A DNA stretch of 64,000 bases, from assembly GCF_003325955.1 (NCBI RefSeq), contig NZ_CP030929.1:1426001-1490000 (forward strand), written 5' to 3'. This document shows, piece by piece, positions 26,458 through 35,581 of the stretch. A program made the position numbers and the translations under genes. Every line of letters starts with the position of its first letter. The stretch's first letter is position 1. Under the pieces are notes generated by a model that was not told the DNA's origin, ran no database searches, and was given only the letters and a program-made list of their open reading frames with translations. Source of the stretch: Aurantimicrobium sp. MWH-Uga1 (lineage in GTDB: Bacteria > Actinomycetota > Actinomycetes > Actinomycetales > Microbacteriaceae).

Positions 26458-27915
26458 CTAACCTGCGTAGTTGCTCATGAACGGTCCTGGATCAATCTGG
26501 ACATCATTCACGTGTACTTCAAAGTGAAGGTGCGAGCCCGTTGAATTTCCGGTGCTTCCTACCGCACCAATGACCTGACCAGCACCTACACCTTGGCCAA
26601 CACCCACATCCAGACGGCTGAGGTGGCCATAGAGGGTATCGAACTGAACACCATTCACGTTGTGCGCAATAATGACACACACGCCCAAACTGTTGTTGGG
26701 TGAGGGCTGAGCAGCCTTAACAATTCCGTCGGCAACGGAATAGATGGGAGTTCCCGTATCACCCTCAAAGTCAATACCGGCGTGCAGAGATCCCCAACGG
26801 TAACCGTAACCAGAGGAGACTTTTCTATTTGCAAGTGGCCAGGTGATTGCTCCACCTGATGCAGGAGGAGTTACCGCGGTTTCTTCCCCACACAATCCTG
26901 AGTTGCCATAGAAATTCATCGGCGCTGCCTTTGCGGCCAATGTAACATCGACACCATCACGCGAGGCAGTAGCAGTCGAGGAATCTGAATCGACGTTAAC
27001 TGACTGGCTAGCCAGTGACACCTGCTCATCCAAGAATGCCTGCATCTTGATTTTTGCTACATCAGATTGAGTGAGCAAAGCATTTGCCGGAATAGAGATG
27101 GAGAGTGCAAACGCAAAGCAGGCAACCAATGCAAGCACTGAAAAAACCCGCTGAGAAATCTGGCGTCGTCGGTCTGCTGCACTGCGATCACGTTGGCTGC
27201 GGTTGCTGAGGAATGCTGGGCGACGTGGGATTGCACGCTTCACCAATTTGTGTGGCCGAACACTTGCATCGTCAGAATCATTCTGAGCAGCTGCAGTCTG
27301 AGCAATAGTCATGGGGACAGCTGGTGCGGCAAGTGAAACAGGTTCAGAAGTTATTGGTGTTTCGACATCTTCAGGCACTGTTTCTTCAGTAACTTCGACG
27401 GAAACAACTGGCTCCGCGACCGGCACCACAAAGTTGCCGACAGGTTCAATCTCAGAGACCGTCTCTTCAACTGCCGTTTCAGTTGATTCACCAGAGTGTG
27501 GCTCAGACTCAGAAACTGTGCCAAGGACAGGTTCGGCTGCTGTGACGATTACAGGGGTGACGTCTTCGTTGTGTACAACAGCTTCGAGCGCAGAAGGAAC
27601 TTCTTCTTGTTGCGGGACCGAAACAGGCTCAGAAAGACCCTGCTCGCGGAGTCGAAGTTCACGACGAGTCAGCGGTTGCCCATTCGTGTTTGTGACGAAA
27701 GGTTGTGCTTCGGGCAGAGCGGGGCTTGCGATGGGGGATTGAGATATCTCAGTAACTACAGAGTCTTGCGCTGGTGCAGACTGCTCGTTAGAGACAACTG
27801 GGCTGACGCCGTGCTTGCGCTCCCACTCACGCAGTTCTCGTCTGGTGAGTCCTGCAGGTGGGGTCAGCGCAGAGCCAGTTGCCGCGGCAACGTTCTCTTC
27901 GAATTCTCCGGCCAT
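26458..27915 (-). CDS. Membrane-anchored M23 (LytM/peptidase) family protein
   Basis: 485 aa. The cytoplasmic N-terminal ~240 residues are acidic, Val/Glu/Pro-rich low complexity, with two copies of an LTRRELR motif (near 24 and 82). One transmembrane helix follows (about 255-280, VFSVLALVACFAFALSISIP). The outside part ends in an M23 domain: SGYGYRWGSLHAGIDFEGDTGTPIYSVADGIV (His and Asp zinc ligands) and GSHLHFEVHVN (HxH). It is predicted to cut peptidoglycan cross-links or to act as a scaffold for a cell-wall hydrolase. Ends convergent with the GH13 gene. Confidence 0.9.
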   Translation of the reverse strand: MAGEFEENVAAATGSALTPPAGLTRRELREWERKHGVSPVVSNEQSAPAQDSVVTEISQSPIASPALPEAQPFVTNTNGQPLTRRELRLREQGLSEPVSVPQQEEVPSALEAVVHNEDVTPVIVTAAEPVLGTVSESEPHSGESTETAVEETVSEIEPVGNFVVPVAEPVVSVEVTEETVPEDVETPITSEPVSLAAPAVPMTIAQTAAAQNDSDDASVRPHKLVKRAIPRRPAFLSNRSQRDRSAADRRRQISQRVFSVLALVACFAFALSISIPANALLTQSDVAKIKMQAFLDEQVSLASQSVNVDSDSSTATASRDGVDVTLAAKAAPMNFYGNSGLCGEETAVTPPASGGAITWPLANRKVSSGYGYRWGSLHAGIDFEGDTGTPIYSVADGIVKAAQPSPNNSLGVCVIIAHNVNGVQFDTLYGHLSRLDVGVGQGVGAGQVIGAVGSTGNSTGSHLHFEVHVNDVQIDPGPFMSNYAG

Positions 27916-28034
27916 GCACTCTCATCCAATTTGTGGGCGCGAAAAAGCACCCTAGAAATGTAACGGAATGATTAAGGTTACCCGGCAACCCTGAGAAACT
28001 CCACCGAAAATTGGTCTAATTCTGGGTGAAAATG

Positions 28035-28844
28035 CTACTTGATCAGGAGTTTTTCAATTTCTGGAAACAGGTATTTGTTCGACGCTAGAAGCATAGATTC
28101 CCCCTCGGCAGCACCATAGAGCCCGCCGACTACAGCTCCTGCCTCACGTGCAATAAGGCTACCCGCCCCATGATCCCAGGGCTTTGTCCCACTTTCGAAG
28201 TACCCATCCAAACGTCCAGCTGCCACTGCACACAGATCGAGCGAAGCTGCACCTGCGCGACGAATATCTCTGACAGCAGGAAGTATGTGCGTCAATCGCT
28301 GTGCTTGAATAGCGCGCACTTCGGAGCTATACCCAAATCCAGTGGCCACAAGCGCATGGGCGAGATCAGTTTCCTCATTAACGTGGAGTTGCTGCTGCTT
28401 ACCTCCTGTCAGAAGGAAGGCTCCCCCTCCTTTTGACGCAAAGTAAAGCTCATCAGCGGCAGGGTTGTTCACAACACCGACCGCTTGCTTCCAGCTAGCG
28501 GGGTCTGGATTTCCCTCCACCACAGCGATGCTCACCGCATACTGTGGAATTCCATAGAGATAGTTAACAGTGCCATCGATGGGGTCAACAATCCACGTCA
28601 GCCCTGAGGTTCCTGTGCTGTCACCTCCTTCTTCTCCATAGAAACCATCCTCGGGGCGAAGCTGTGCAAGACGTGCTTTGACGAACTCTTCGCACTCCCT
28701 ATCTGCCAGCGTCACAACGTCAATAGAGGTTGACTTGGTTGCTGCAACGGTCACACCTTCCCTGCGCCGACGGGCGACCAATTCACCTGCTTCGGTAGCT
28801 ACGGTGCGAGCAATATCGAGAAGTTCGGTGGGAGAAACAGCCAT
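28035..28844 (-). CDS. Inositol monophosphatase-family phosphatase
   Basis: 269 aa from the ATG at 28844 (GGAG just upstream; a second ATG at 28859 would add five residues). The metal-binding motifs are complete: GEEGGDS, WIVDPIDGTVNYLYG and the C-terminal WDHGAGSLIAREAGAVVGG. Members hydrolyse inositol-1-phosphate, histidinol phosphate or related sugar phosphates; inositol phosphatase fits an actinobacterium that uses inositol for lipids and mycothiol. The sugar-kinase gene ends 21 bases upstream in the same direction. Confidence 0.9.
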   Translation of the reverse strand: MAVSPTELLDIARTVATEAGELVARRRREGVTVAATKSTSIDVVTLADRECEEFVKARLAQLRPEDGFYGEEGGDSTGTSGLTWIVDPIDGTVNYLYGIPQYAVSIAVVEGNPDPASWKQAVGVVNNPAADELYFASKGGGAFLLTGGKQQQLHVNEETDLAHALVATGFGYSSEVRAIQAQRLTHILPAVRDIRRAGAASLDLCAVAAGRLDGYFESGTKPWDHGAGSLIAREAGAVVGGLYGAAEGESMLLASNKYLFPEIEKLLIK

Positions 28845-28865
28845 GCTCCAAGGGTACAAGTTGTT

Positions 28866-29798
28866 TCAGTGCCGAGAAGCCGAGTGAATGCTTGCGCGCA
28901 AAGGAGAAGTTTCTGGAAGCGCAGACAACAGTGCGACGCCGTCAATCGGCTCTGCCAAAGCAGTGACAAATTGTGCGTGAGGTATTGCCTTCACAACGGC
29001 TGACACAAAAGCATCCTTGAGCATCTCGGCTTTCATGACATTTCCAACCCAACTAAATCGAGGTGAATCTGAATCGAGAAGACCCACTCGCTCGGCAGCA
29101 GTCACAGCGGACAAAGCCAACTCCTGGCCAGCCCCGTTGACGATTCTGCGTGCTTCGTCATCGGCTTCTGCGAGCTCGATGACACGTTGAGCGAATGACG
29201 CGATCCAAGCGACGCGATCATTGCTGGTTTGCAACTCGATGTAAGCCTCTTCGGGATGCGAGAAGTTCTCGGTAAGTAAAGAGAGCAAACTACTAGAAGC
29301 AATTCGACCGTCGTAAACTCGCATGCCAGCTTCTAGTCCTGCTCGACCAATCCAATAAGCAGAACCGGCATCACCAATGAGATTTCCCCAACCGTCTATA
29401 CGGACCATCTCTGTGTCGCCAACGCCGAGGGTGACCACCCCAGTTCCTACAGCAGTAACAACGCCATTCTGTGTTCCTAATGCACCTAGATACCCCGTGA
29501 TTGAGTCGTGTGCGAGGGACACGTTTCGAACAATGGCAGGTAATAAGTTGAGTAAATCTGCTGGCTTGCTCTGCGCTGCGGTTAACCCAGTCATCCCAAT
29601 CGAGAGCGAAACGGGTTTGTTCACTCCCTCTACAGCGGTGGTGATGTACTCGGCTAGTTGAGGAAATAGTGCCCGGTCGGTCTTGACCCCAGGAAATTGC
29701 TTCAAGGAACGGATATCCCCATCGATGAGGAGAGTGCGAACACCAGTCTGTCCGGCATCAAGCGCAAGAGTGATGTGCGTTGAGGGTATTGAATTCAC
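28866..29798 (-). CDS. BadF/BadG-type ATPase, N-acetylglucosamine kinase-like
   Basis: 310 aa of the ASKHA fold. Phosphate-1 loop ITLALDAGQTGVRTLLIDGD, second loop GVVTAVGTGVVTLGVGD, then the GWGNLIGDAGSAYWIGRAGLEAGMRVYDG segment typical of bacterial GlcNAc/glucosamine kinases of the BadF-like family, and ASFAQRVIELAEADDEARRIVNGAG. It probably phosphorylates an amino sugar from wall recycling or chitin. It belongs with the IMPase and the small membrane protein upstream in a minus-strand run. Confidence 0.82.
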   Translation of the reverse strand: MNSIPSTHITLALDAGQTGVRTLLIDGDIRSLKQFPGVKTDRALFPQLAEYITTAVEGVNKPVSLSIGMTGLTAAQSKPADLLNLLPAIVRNVSLAHDSITGYLGALGTQNGVVTAVGTGVVTLGVGDTEMVRIDGWGNLIGDAGSAYWIGRAGLEAGMRVYDGRIASSSLLSLLTENFSHPEEAYIELQTSNDRVAWIASFAQRVIELAEADDEARRIVNGAGQELALSAVTAAERVGLLDSDSPRFSWVGNVMKAEMLKDAFVSAVVKAIPHAQFVTALAEPIDGVALLSALPETSPLRASIHSASRH

Positions 29799-29813
29799 GA
29801 CGAACCAATCAGA

Positions 29814-30188
29814 TTAGAACCTGCGACGAATAATGCAGACCAGATAGTTCAGGCCAAAAAGAAAACCTACCGCTGCATAGAGATAAGTAAACCAACTCAT
29901 TTGAGCTGGAATAAGGATTGTCAGCACACCCAACCCTGTTGCCGTTATGGCCATGACTGTAGCAGCTGCAATCAATCTTGCTTCAGACGAAGAATGTGAG
30001 TTTAGCCACATATTTCCTGCCAATGCGACGAGTGTGATTCCAATCATTCGCATCGACCAGACCAACTCTGTTGAGGCACCATCTAGGTGCAACATAAATA
30101 GAAAGAAGCTTGGCGCCACTAGTAAGAGGAGCGCACTTAGCCCAAAGACGACCGAGCCTAGTTTGAGCGTCGTACTAATCCCGAACAT
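29814..30188 (-). CDS. Small four-helix membrane protein, unknown function
   Basis: 124 aa, four hydrophobic helices (about 8-33, 45-62, 68-92, 97-118), with a basic C-terminus (CIIRRRF). No catalytic motif or known family was recognised. It lies 15 bases upstream of the BadF-like kinase on the same strand. Confidence 0.65.
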   Translation of the reverse strand: MFGISTTLKLGSVVFGLSALLLLVAPSFFLFMLHLDGASTELVWSMRMIGITLVALAGNMWLNSHSSSEARLIAAATVMAITATGLGVLTILIPAQMSWFTYLYAAVGFLFGLNYLVCIIRRRF

Positions 30189-30303
30189 AGGTACAGGCTA
30201 CTGGTTGAAGAATGCCCAAAGAGCAATTAGTGCGACCGAAAATTAGACCTCCCCCGTCCGCACTTGCTTGTTGCTAACCGTTACAAGTTGAAGTAAGAAA
30301 ACG

Positions 30304-30333
30304 GTTCAGCCTCTGATTTCTCAGAGGCTGAAC
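30304..30333 (-). terminator. icd terminator
   Basis: Perfect 13-bp stem GTTCAGCCTCTGA / TCAGAGGCTGAAC with a 4-base loop; on the minus strand it is followed by CGTTTTCTTAC. Lies 15 bases past the icd stop. Confidence 0.88.
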
Positions 30334-30348
30334 AAAATGAATAAGGAT

Positions 30349-32574
30349 CTAGTTGATCGAATCGATGACGTTGTTCAATGTTTCAGACGGACGCATCACC
30401 TGGTCAACCAGCTCAGTCTTGGGGCGGTAGTAGCCACCAATATTGACGGGCTTACCCTGAACAGCAATGAGTTCGCCAACAATCTGCTCTTCGTGTGCAG
30501 CGAGTGCTTCAGCTACGGGAGCGAAGGTGGCAGCCAAAGCTGCATCCTGTGACTGCTTGGCCAATTCCTGAGCCCAGTAGAGTCCGAGGTAGTAATGGCT
30601 TCCACGGTTATCGATGGTGCCCACCTTGCGTCCAGGTGAACGGTCTTCTTCAAGGAAGGTTCCGGTTGCGCGGTCGAGCGTGTCAGCAAGTACCTTGGCC
30701 TGAGTATTTCCGGTGGTGTCAGCTAAGTGCTCAAGTGATGCCGCGAGCGCAAAGAATTCACCCAGGGAGTCCCAACGAAGGAAGTCTTCTTCGAGCAGCT
30801 GCTGAACGTGCTTGGGGGCAGAACCACCAGCACCTGTTTCGAACAGTCCACCACCGGCAAGCAGAGGAACAATCGACAACATCTTGGCGCTTGTTCCCAC
30901 TTCAAGAATGGGGAAGAGATCGGTGAGGTAGTCGCGCAGAACGTTACCGGTTACCGAGATGGTGTCTTCGCCCTTGCGAATGCGAGCAAGTGAATACTTG
31001 GTCGCATCCGCTGGAGCCATAATCTCGATGGTCAAACCAGTGGTGTCGTGATCGGCGAGGTAGGTCGTGACCTTCTTGATGATCTGAGCGTCATGTGCAC
31101 GTTTCTCATCCAGCCAGAACACGGCGGGTACACCTGTTGCACGAGCTCGGCTGACAGCTAGCTTGACCCAGTCACGAACGGGAATGTCTTTGGTCTGGGT
31201 TGCGCGCCAAATGTCTCCCTTGGCAACGTCGTGAGAGATGAGTACCTCTCCTGCGGAGTTGATGATCTCGACACGTCCTGGTGCAGCAATCTCGAAAGTC
31301 TTGTCGTGGCTTCCATACTCTTCAGCTGCCTGAGCCATCAATCCCACGTTGGGAACGGTACCGATAGTGGCAGGGTCGAGTGGGCCGTTGGCAATGACGT
31401 CTTCAATCGTCGCCTGGTACACCCCAGCGTAGGAGGAGTCAGGAATGACGGCAATGGTGTCGTCTTCTCCACCATCAACACCCCACAACTTTCCACCATT
31501 ACGCACCAATGCCGGCATAGATGCGTCCACGATGACATCGGAAGGAACATGAAGGTTAGTGATTCCCTTATCGCTGTTGGTATAGCTCAGGCGTGGACCT
31601 GCAGCAATGGCTGCCGCGAACTCTGCAGCAATTGCGTCGCCGCCTGCAACATCATTGAGTCCAGCCAGGATTGCGCCAAGACCGTCATTAGCAGTCAAAC
31701 CTGCAGCCTCAAGCTGTGCTCCATGCTTGTCAAAAACACCAGAGAAGAATGCTTTCACGACGTGGCAAAACAAGATGGGGTCGGACACCTTCATCATGGT
31801 TGCCTTGAGGTGCACGGAATACAGAACGTTGTCTTTCTTGGCTTGTTCAAGAGTTTCAGCCAGAAATTCATCAAGTGCTGCCACGGACATAAATGTGGCG
31901 TCAACGATTTCACCCTCAAGAACTTTAAGACCCGACTTCAAGACTGTCTCGGTGCCGTCAGTTGCGATGTGACGAATGGTAAGTGTGTCCGCTGCTGGCA
32001 GCACGACTGACTTTTCGTTCGAGAAGAAGTCATCGTGACCCATGGTTGCCACACGTGTTTTTGATCCTGCCGCGAAAGGCTTGTTCACATGAGGGTGCTT
32101 GCGGGCGTATGCCTTCACTGACATGGGCGCACGGCGGTCGCTGTTACCTTCACGAAGGACAGGGTTTACAGCACTTCCTTTGATGCGGTCGTAGCGTGCA
32201 CGTGCATCTTTTTCCGCGTCCGTGCTGGGCTCGTCTGGATAGTCAGGAACATCACATCCTGCTGCCTGAAGCTCAGCGATAGCTGCCTTAAGTTGAGGAA
32301 TGGAAGCAGAGATGTTGGGAAGCTTGATGATGTTGGCTTCTGGAGTCTTTGCCAATTCACCTAGTTCTTTCAGTGCGTCTGCAACTTGTTGATCTGCGCT
32401 GAGTCGCTCAGGGAATGCAGAGAGAATGCGTCCGGCAAGTGAGATATCGCGGGTCTCGATGGATACTCCCGCAGCTTTGGCATATGCCTGAACGATGGGA
32501 AGGAACGATGCAGTCGCCAGCGCGGGTGCTTCGTCAGTGTAGGTGTAGACAATGGTCGATTCGTTCACGTACAT
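30349..32574 (-). CDS. icd: Monomeric NADP-dependent isocitrate dehydrogenase
   Basis: 741 aa, the size of the monomeric type II enzyme. Recognisable family blocks: [96 protein letters not shown] and [24 protein letters not shown]. It oxidises isocitrate to 2-oxoglutarate and supplies NADPH. It stands alone between its own promoter region and terminator. Its promoter contains an 18-bp palindrome nearly identical to one upstream of sucCD. Confidence 0.97.
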   Translation of the reverse strand: MYVNESTIVYTYTDEAPALATASFLPIVQAYAKAAGVSIETRDISLAGRILSAFPERLSADQQVADALKELGELAKTPEANIIKLPNISASIPQLKAAIAELQAAGCDVPDYPDEPSTDAEKDARARYDRIKGSAVNPVLREGNSDRRAPMSVKAYARKHPHVNKPFAAGSKTRVATMGHDDFFSNEKSVVLPAADTLTIRHIATDGTETVLKSGLKVLEGEIVDATFMSVAALDEFLAETLEQAKKDNVLYSVHLKATMMKVSDPILFCHVVKAFFSGVFDKHGAQLEAAGLTANDGLGAILAGLNDVAGGDAIAAEFAAAIAAGPRLSYTNSDKGITNLHVPSDVIVDASMPALVRNGGKLWGVDGGEDDTIAVIPDSSYAGVYQATIEDVIANGPLDPATIGTVPNVGLMAQAAEEYGSHDKTFEIAAPGRVEIINSAGEVLISHDVAKGDIWRATQTKDIPVRDWVKLAVSRARATGVPAVFWLDEKRAHDAQIIKKVTTYLADHDTTGLTIEIMAPADATKYSLARIRKGEDTISVTGNVLRDYLTDLFPILEVGTSAKMLSIVPLLAGGGLFETGAGGSAPKHVQQLLEEDFLRWDSLGEFFALAASLEHLADTTGNTQAKVLADTLDRATGTFLEEDRSPGRKVGTIDNRGSHYYLGLYWAQELAKQSQDAALAATFAPVAEALAAHEEQIVGELIAVQGKPVNIGGYYRPKTELVDQVMRPSETLNNVIDSIN

Positions 32575-32630
32575 GCCATTCTTCGTTGGTGTTGGGGCTC
32601 AACAATCTCTATTCCAAGTCTACCTAAAAG

Positions 32631-32648
32631 TATCTTGATATCGAGCTA
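32631..32648 (+). promoter_or_regulatory. Candidate TCA-cycle operator upstream of icd
   Basis: TATCTTGATATCGAGCTA, 57 bases before the icd start. Sixteen of 18 bases equal the sucCD site (minus strand of 15333-15350). Core CTTGATATCGAG is a near-perfect palindrome. Confidence 0.7.
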
Positions 32649-32679
32649 TTTTTCTGTGGGCCCCTTTCAAGGCAAAGAG

Positions 32680-32711
32680 GAAAGCGCCAGGACAAAAGTC
32701 CTGGCGCTTTC
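32680..32711 (-). terminator. Terminator of the MMPL gene
   Basis: Perfect 14-bp stem GAAAGCGCCAGGAC / GTCCTGGCGCTTTC with a TTTT loop on the minus strand; 11 bases past the stop of the MMPL gene. Confidence 0.85.
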
Positions 32712-32722
32712 TGTTGGTTGAG

Positions 32723-34825
32723 TTAGCCAAATTTGGGAGCCGTGAGTTTCTTACGTGGCCACCAGAACTTGTCCCCTGTCATAAACGCCAGTGCTGGAAC
32801 AATCACTGTTCGAACAAGGAGGGTGTCCAACAGAACACCAATACCGACGATGATGCCGATCTGGTAGAGAGCAATCAGAGGCAAGACACCCAGAACGGCG
32901 AAAACCGCTGCGAGCAAAATACCCGCGCTGGTAATCACACCACCGGTTGTTGCTAGGGCACGAATCATGCCCTCCTTTGTACCAAAGTGCACCGCTTCTT
33001 CTTGGGCTCTAGCAACAAGGAAGATGTTGTAATCAACACCCAAAGCAACCAAGAACAAGAAGGAGAAGAGGAACACGCTCAGATCAAGAGCGGGGATTCC
33101 CAACACGTTGGTGAACAACAGCCATGCTGCTCCCTGCGCTGCGAAGAAGGATGCCACAACTGTCAGCAGCAACAGGATTGGCGCTACTAAAGCCCTCAAT
33201 AAGAAGACTAGAACGCCGAATACCAGCAGCAGGATGAGTGGAATCACAATCATCTGGTCGTGGGAATAAGCAGTGCGAACATCGAGTTGTTCAGCATCGA
33301 GTCCACCCACGAGTGCATCCGCGCCATCAACGGTTGCCAACTCAGTGCGCAGGTCCTTGATGGACTGATAGGCCTCTTCAGAGCCTGGTTCGCCATCCAA
33401 AATGACATCGATGCGGGCTACGGAATCGTTCTGTGAGACTTCAGTTGCCGAAGCAACTCCGCTCACAGTTTCTGCGGCTGCAATTGCTTGGTCAGCGCTG
33501 TCTTTGTTCACAATGACGATCGTGGGGGTTGTTGCCCCGGCAGGGAATGCTTCGGCAAGAACTTCCTGACCATAAACCGCCTCAGGCTTAACTCGGAACT
33601 GCTCGGTGCTGGAAAGACCGACCTTAATTCCGGTTGCCCCCAGTGCGAGGGCAAAAAGGATTCCAAATCCAACGATGGAGATGATCACTGGACGCTTAGC
33701 AACACCACGTCCGAGCTTGCCCCACACTCCGTTAAGTGATTTGTTTTCTGCGCCAAGTTTAGGAATGAACGGCCAGAAGAGTCCGCGACCGAACACAACC
33801 AGCGATGCTGGGAGGAACACTAGTGCGGCGATCATCGCAATCACGATACCTGTGGCACAGACAAGACCGAGTGCACGGTTTCCGCCAAGCTCTGCGAGGG
33901 TGAGGGTCAGTAGAGCCAAGGTCACGGTTGAACCCGAGGCGATAATTGCGGGGCCTGCACCGCGCAACGCAGCAGCCATCGCAACGTGGCGATCTTCGTT
34001 GCGGAGAAGTTCTTCACGGTATCTGGCAATCAGAAGCAACGCATAGTTCGTTCCCGCACCAAACACAAGCACCGACAAGATACCTGTGACGGAACCATCA
34101 GGAACAATTCCAAAAGCGGTTGCAACATTGCGACCAACCTGGCCGGCAACACCGTCAGCAGTTCCCACAACCAAAAGCGGGACAATCCACAGAACTGGTG
34201 AGCGATACGTCACAATCAGCAGGACCGCGACAACAATCACGGTGAAGAGCAACAAGGTGAAGTCTGCGCCAGCGAATACACCGACGAGGTCTGCCTGGAA
34301 TCCTTCAGGACCAGTGACATAGGTGGTGATTCCGCTGGGTAATCCCTCCTGGGCTGTGGCGCGAATTTCTTTGATGCGCTCCGCAACAACCTCAGTCTCA
34401 TCGCTCTTTTCCAAAGGGATGGTTACAACTGCGGTCGTGTTGTCCTCGGAAACAACGGCTGGAGGAACGAAAGGCTCGCCGTTAACTTCTGCGTTAGTAA
34501 ATTCTGTGAAGTTTTCGTTCACACCACCGGTGGGTAGTTGAACGATGGGGTTGAAGCTCCCCTGCAACCACTCAAGTTGAGAATCGCTAAATGTGCCGTC
34601 TGATTTGTAGACAACAACAGCAGCTGTCGAATCAGCCCCAGGCAAATCTTTCAGGGCTTCGTTGACCAAAGCTGTTTCACTATCGGAGGGAAGACCATTG
34701 GTGGGGTTTGTTTCAGTCGTCGCCGCACGGAATGGACCTAGCGCTAATGCAGCCAGGATGAATCCAACAACGATGGTGGCCCAGGCAGTTTTCCTACCCG
34801 TGATGAATGAGATGAGACGATTCAT
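32723..34825 (-). CDS. MMPL/RND-family exporter
   Basis: 700 aa with twelve helices in two halves and two large extracytoplasmic loops (about residues 35-180 and 400-500). The proton-relay helices carry FGAGTNYALLLIARYREEL (first half) and ALGVDYNIFLVARAQEE (second half), the MMPL signature D-Y-N/A pattern; the first copy has T-N-Y in place of D-Y. Members export lipids, siderophores or drugs. It faces a divergent MarR regulator over a 95-base intergenic region, the usual layout for an inducible efflux pump. Confidence 0.93.
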   Translation of the reverse strand: MNRLISFITGRKTAWATIVVGFILAALALGPFRAATTETNPTNGLPSDSETALVNEALKDLPGADSTAAVVVYKSDGTFSDSQLEWLQGSFNPIVQLPTGGVNENFTEFTNAEVNGEPFVPPAVVSEDNTTAVVTIPLEKSDETEVVAERIKEIRATAQEGLPSGITTYVTGPEGFQADLVGVFAGADFTLLLFTVIVVAVLLIVTYRSPVLWIVPLLVVGTADGVAGQVGRNVATAFGIVPDGSVTGILSVLVFGAGTNYALLLIARYREELLRNEDRHVAMAAALRGAGPAIIASGSTVTLALLTLTLAELGGNRALGLVCATGIVIAMIAALVFLPASLVVFGRGLFWPFIPKLGAENKSLNGVWGKLGRGVAKRPVIISIVGFGILFALALGATGIKVGLSSTEQFRVKPEAVYGQEVLAEAFPAGATTPTIVIVNKDSADQAIAAAETVSGVASATEVSQNDSVARIDVILDGEPGSEEAYQSIKDLRTELATVDGADALVGGLDAEQLDVRTAYSHDQMIVIPLILLLVFGVLVFLLRALVAPILLLLTVVASFFAAQGAAWLLFTNVLGIPALDLSVFLFSFLFLVALGVDYNIFLVARAQEEAVHFGTKEGMIRALATTGGVITSAGILLAAVFAVLGVLPLIALYQIGIIVGIGVLLDTLLVRTVIVPALAFMTGDKFWWPRKKLTAPKFG

Positions 34826-34881
34826 GAATTTCCTTGAGTTGTGTCAACTTTCGAATTACTTGACATAAATTATCAACTTAA

Positions 34882-34894
34882 TTCGACAGTCGAA
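34882..34894. promoter_or_regulatory. Candidate MarR operator
   Basis: TTCGAC-A-GTCGAA, a perfect inverted repeat in the intergenic region shared by the MMPL and marR genes. TTCGAC could be the -35 of marR, with TAAAAT at 34906-34911 as -10 (18-base spacer), so binding would block autologous transcription. A second inverted repeat, AGTTG-TGT-CAACT, is at 34837-34849 near the MMPL start. Confidence 0.55.
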
Positions 34895-34920
34895 CTATTC
34901 GATAGCTAAAATATATAACA

Positions 34921-35382
34921 ATGAGTGAACAAAGCCAAACAGAACCAGCCATGTACGGCCACCGCGCCACAAGGCTGCTTCGCTCTGTCATTCAAGAGAG
35001 CGAAGAATACTCAAAAACAGTTGGCCAACATCTGATGGTCAATCAGACCGATCTCCAAGCTATGACACATCTGATTGAACATGGGCCGATGTCTGCAGGA
35101 GATCTTGCTAAGTCTGTCGGGCTGAGCCCCGCTGCGGGGACCACCATGATTGACAGACTTGTGGATGTTGGTCACGTTTCCCGTCAATCACATCCGACAG
35201 ACCGAAGAGCTGTTGTGGTCGTTCCCAACCCGCAATCGGTTGCAACCGCCTGGCAAAGAATCATGCCTTTGATTAGCGCCAGCGAATCTATCCTTGACGA
35301 CATGAACGAAGAGGAGCGAGCTGCAGTGGAAAAGTATCTTGCCCTGATGCTGACGGCGTATAAAGCAGAAGCTGAAAAGTAG
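34921..35382 (+). CDS. MarR-family transcriptional regulator
   Basis: 153 aa. Winged helix in the centre: MTHLIEHGPMSAGDLAKSVGLSPAAGTTMIDRLVDVGHVSRQSHPTDRRAVVVVPNPQS, including the DxR wing typical of MarR. Flanking helices make the dimer interface. It most likely represses the divergent MMPL exporter. No ribosome-binding site precedes the ATG; a TAAAAT box 9 bases upstream suggests a leaderless or very short leader. Confidence 0.92.
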   Translation: MSEQSQTEPAMYGHRATRLLRSVIQESEEYSKTVGQHLMVNQTDLQAMTHLIEHGPMSAGDLAKSVGLSPAAGTTMIDRLVDVGHVSRQSHPTDRRAVVVVPNPQSVATAWQRIMPLISASESILDDMNEEERAAVEKYLALMLTAYKAEAEK

Positions 35383-35389
35383 GTAAAGA

Positions 35390-35418
35390 AAAAGCCTCCC
35401 GATGAGGGAGGCTTTTTT
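35390..35418 (+). terminator. marR terminator
   Basis: AAAAGCCTCCC-GATGA-GGGAGGC followed by TTTTTT. It ends six bases before the 3' end of tRNA-Tyr on the opposite strand. Confidence 0.92.
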
Positions 35419-35423
35419 GATTG

Positions 35424-35505
35424 TGGCAAGTGAGGGATTCGAACCCCCGAAGGCTGAGCCGTCTGATTTACAGTCAGATCCCTTTGGCCGCTAGGGTAAC
35501 TTGCC
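35424..35505 (-). tRNA. tRNA-Tyr (GTA)
   Basis: Minus strand: acceptor GGCAAGT with ACTTGCC, D-arm region CCCTAGCGGCCAAAGGG, anticodon arm TCTGA-CTGTAAA-TCAGA, a class II long variable arm (CGGCTCAGCCTTC) and T-arm GGGGG-TTCGAAT-CCCTC. CCA is not encoded. Confidence 0.96.
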
Positions 35506-35581
35506 GTTGCGAACTTCTTGATTACTCAAGAGCGCTTCTCAACAATACCGGGGTGATGCGATTGATGAAAATCGGAAAGAA

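Noticed and set aside
27741..27752. GAGATATCTC palindrome
   Set aside because: It lies inside the M23 gene and lacks the flanks of the sucC/icd operator; treated as chance.
31231..32010. 259-codon open frame inside icd, opposite strand
   Set aside because: Antisense to monomeric isocitrate dehydrogenase; Cys/His-rich nonsense composition.
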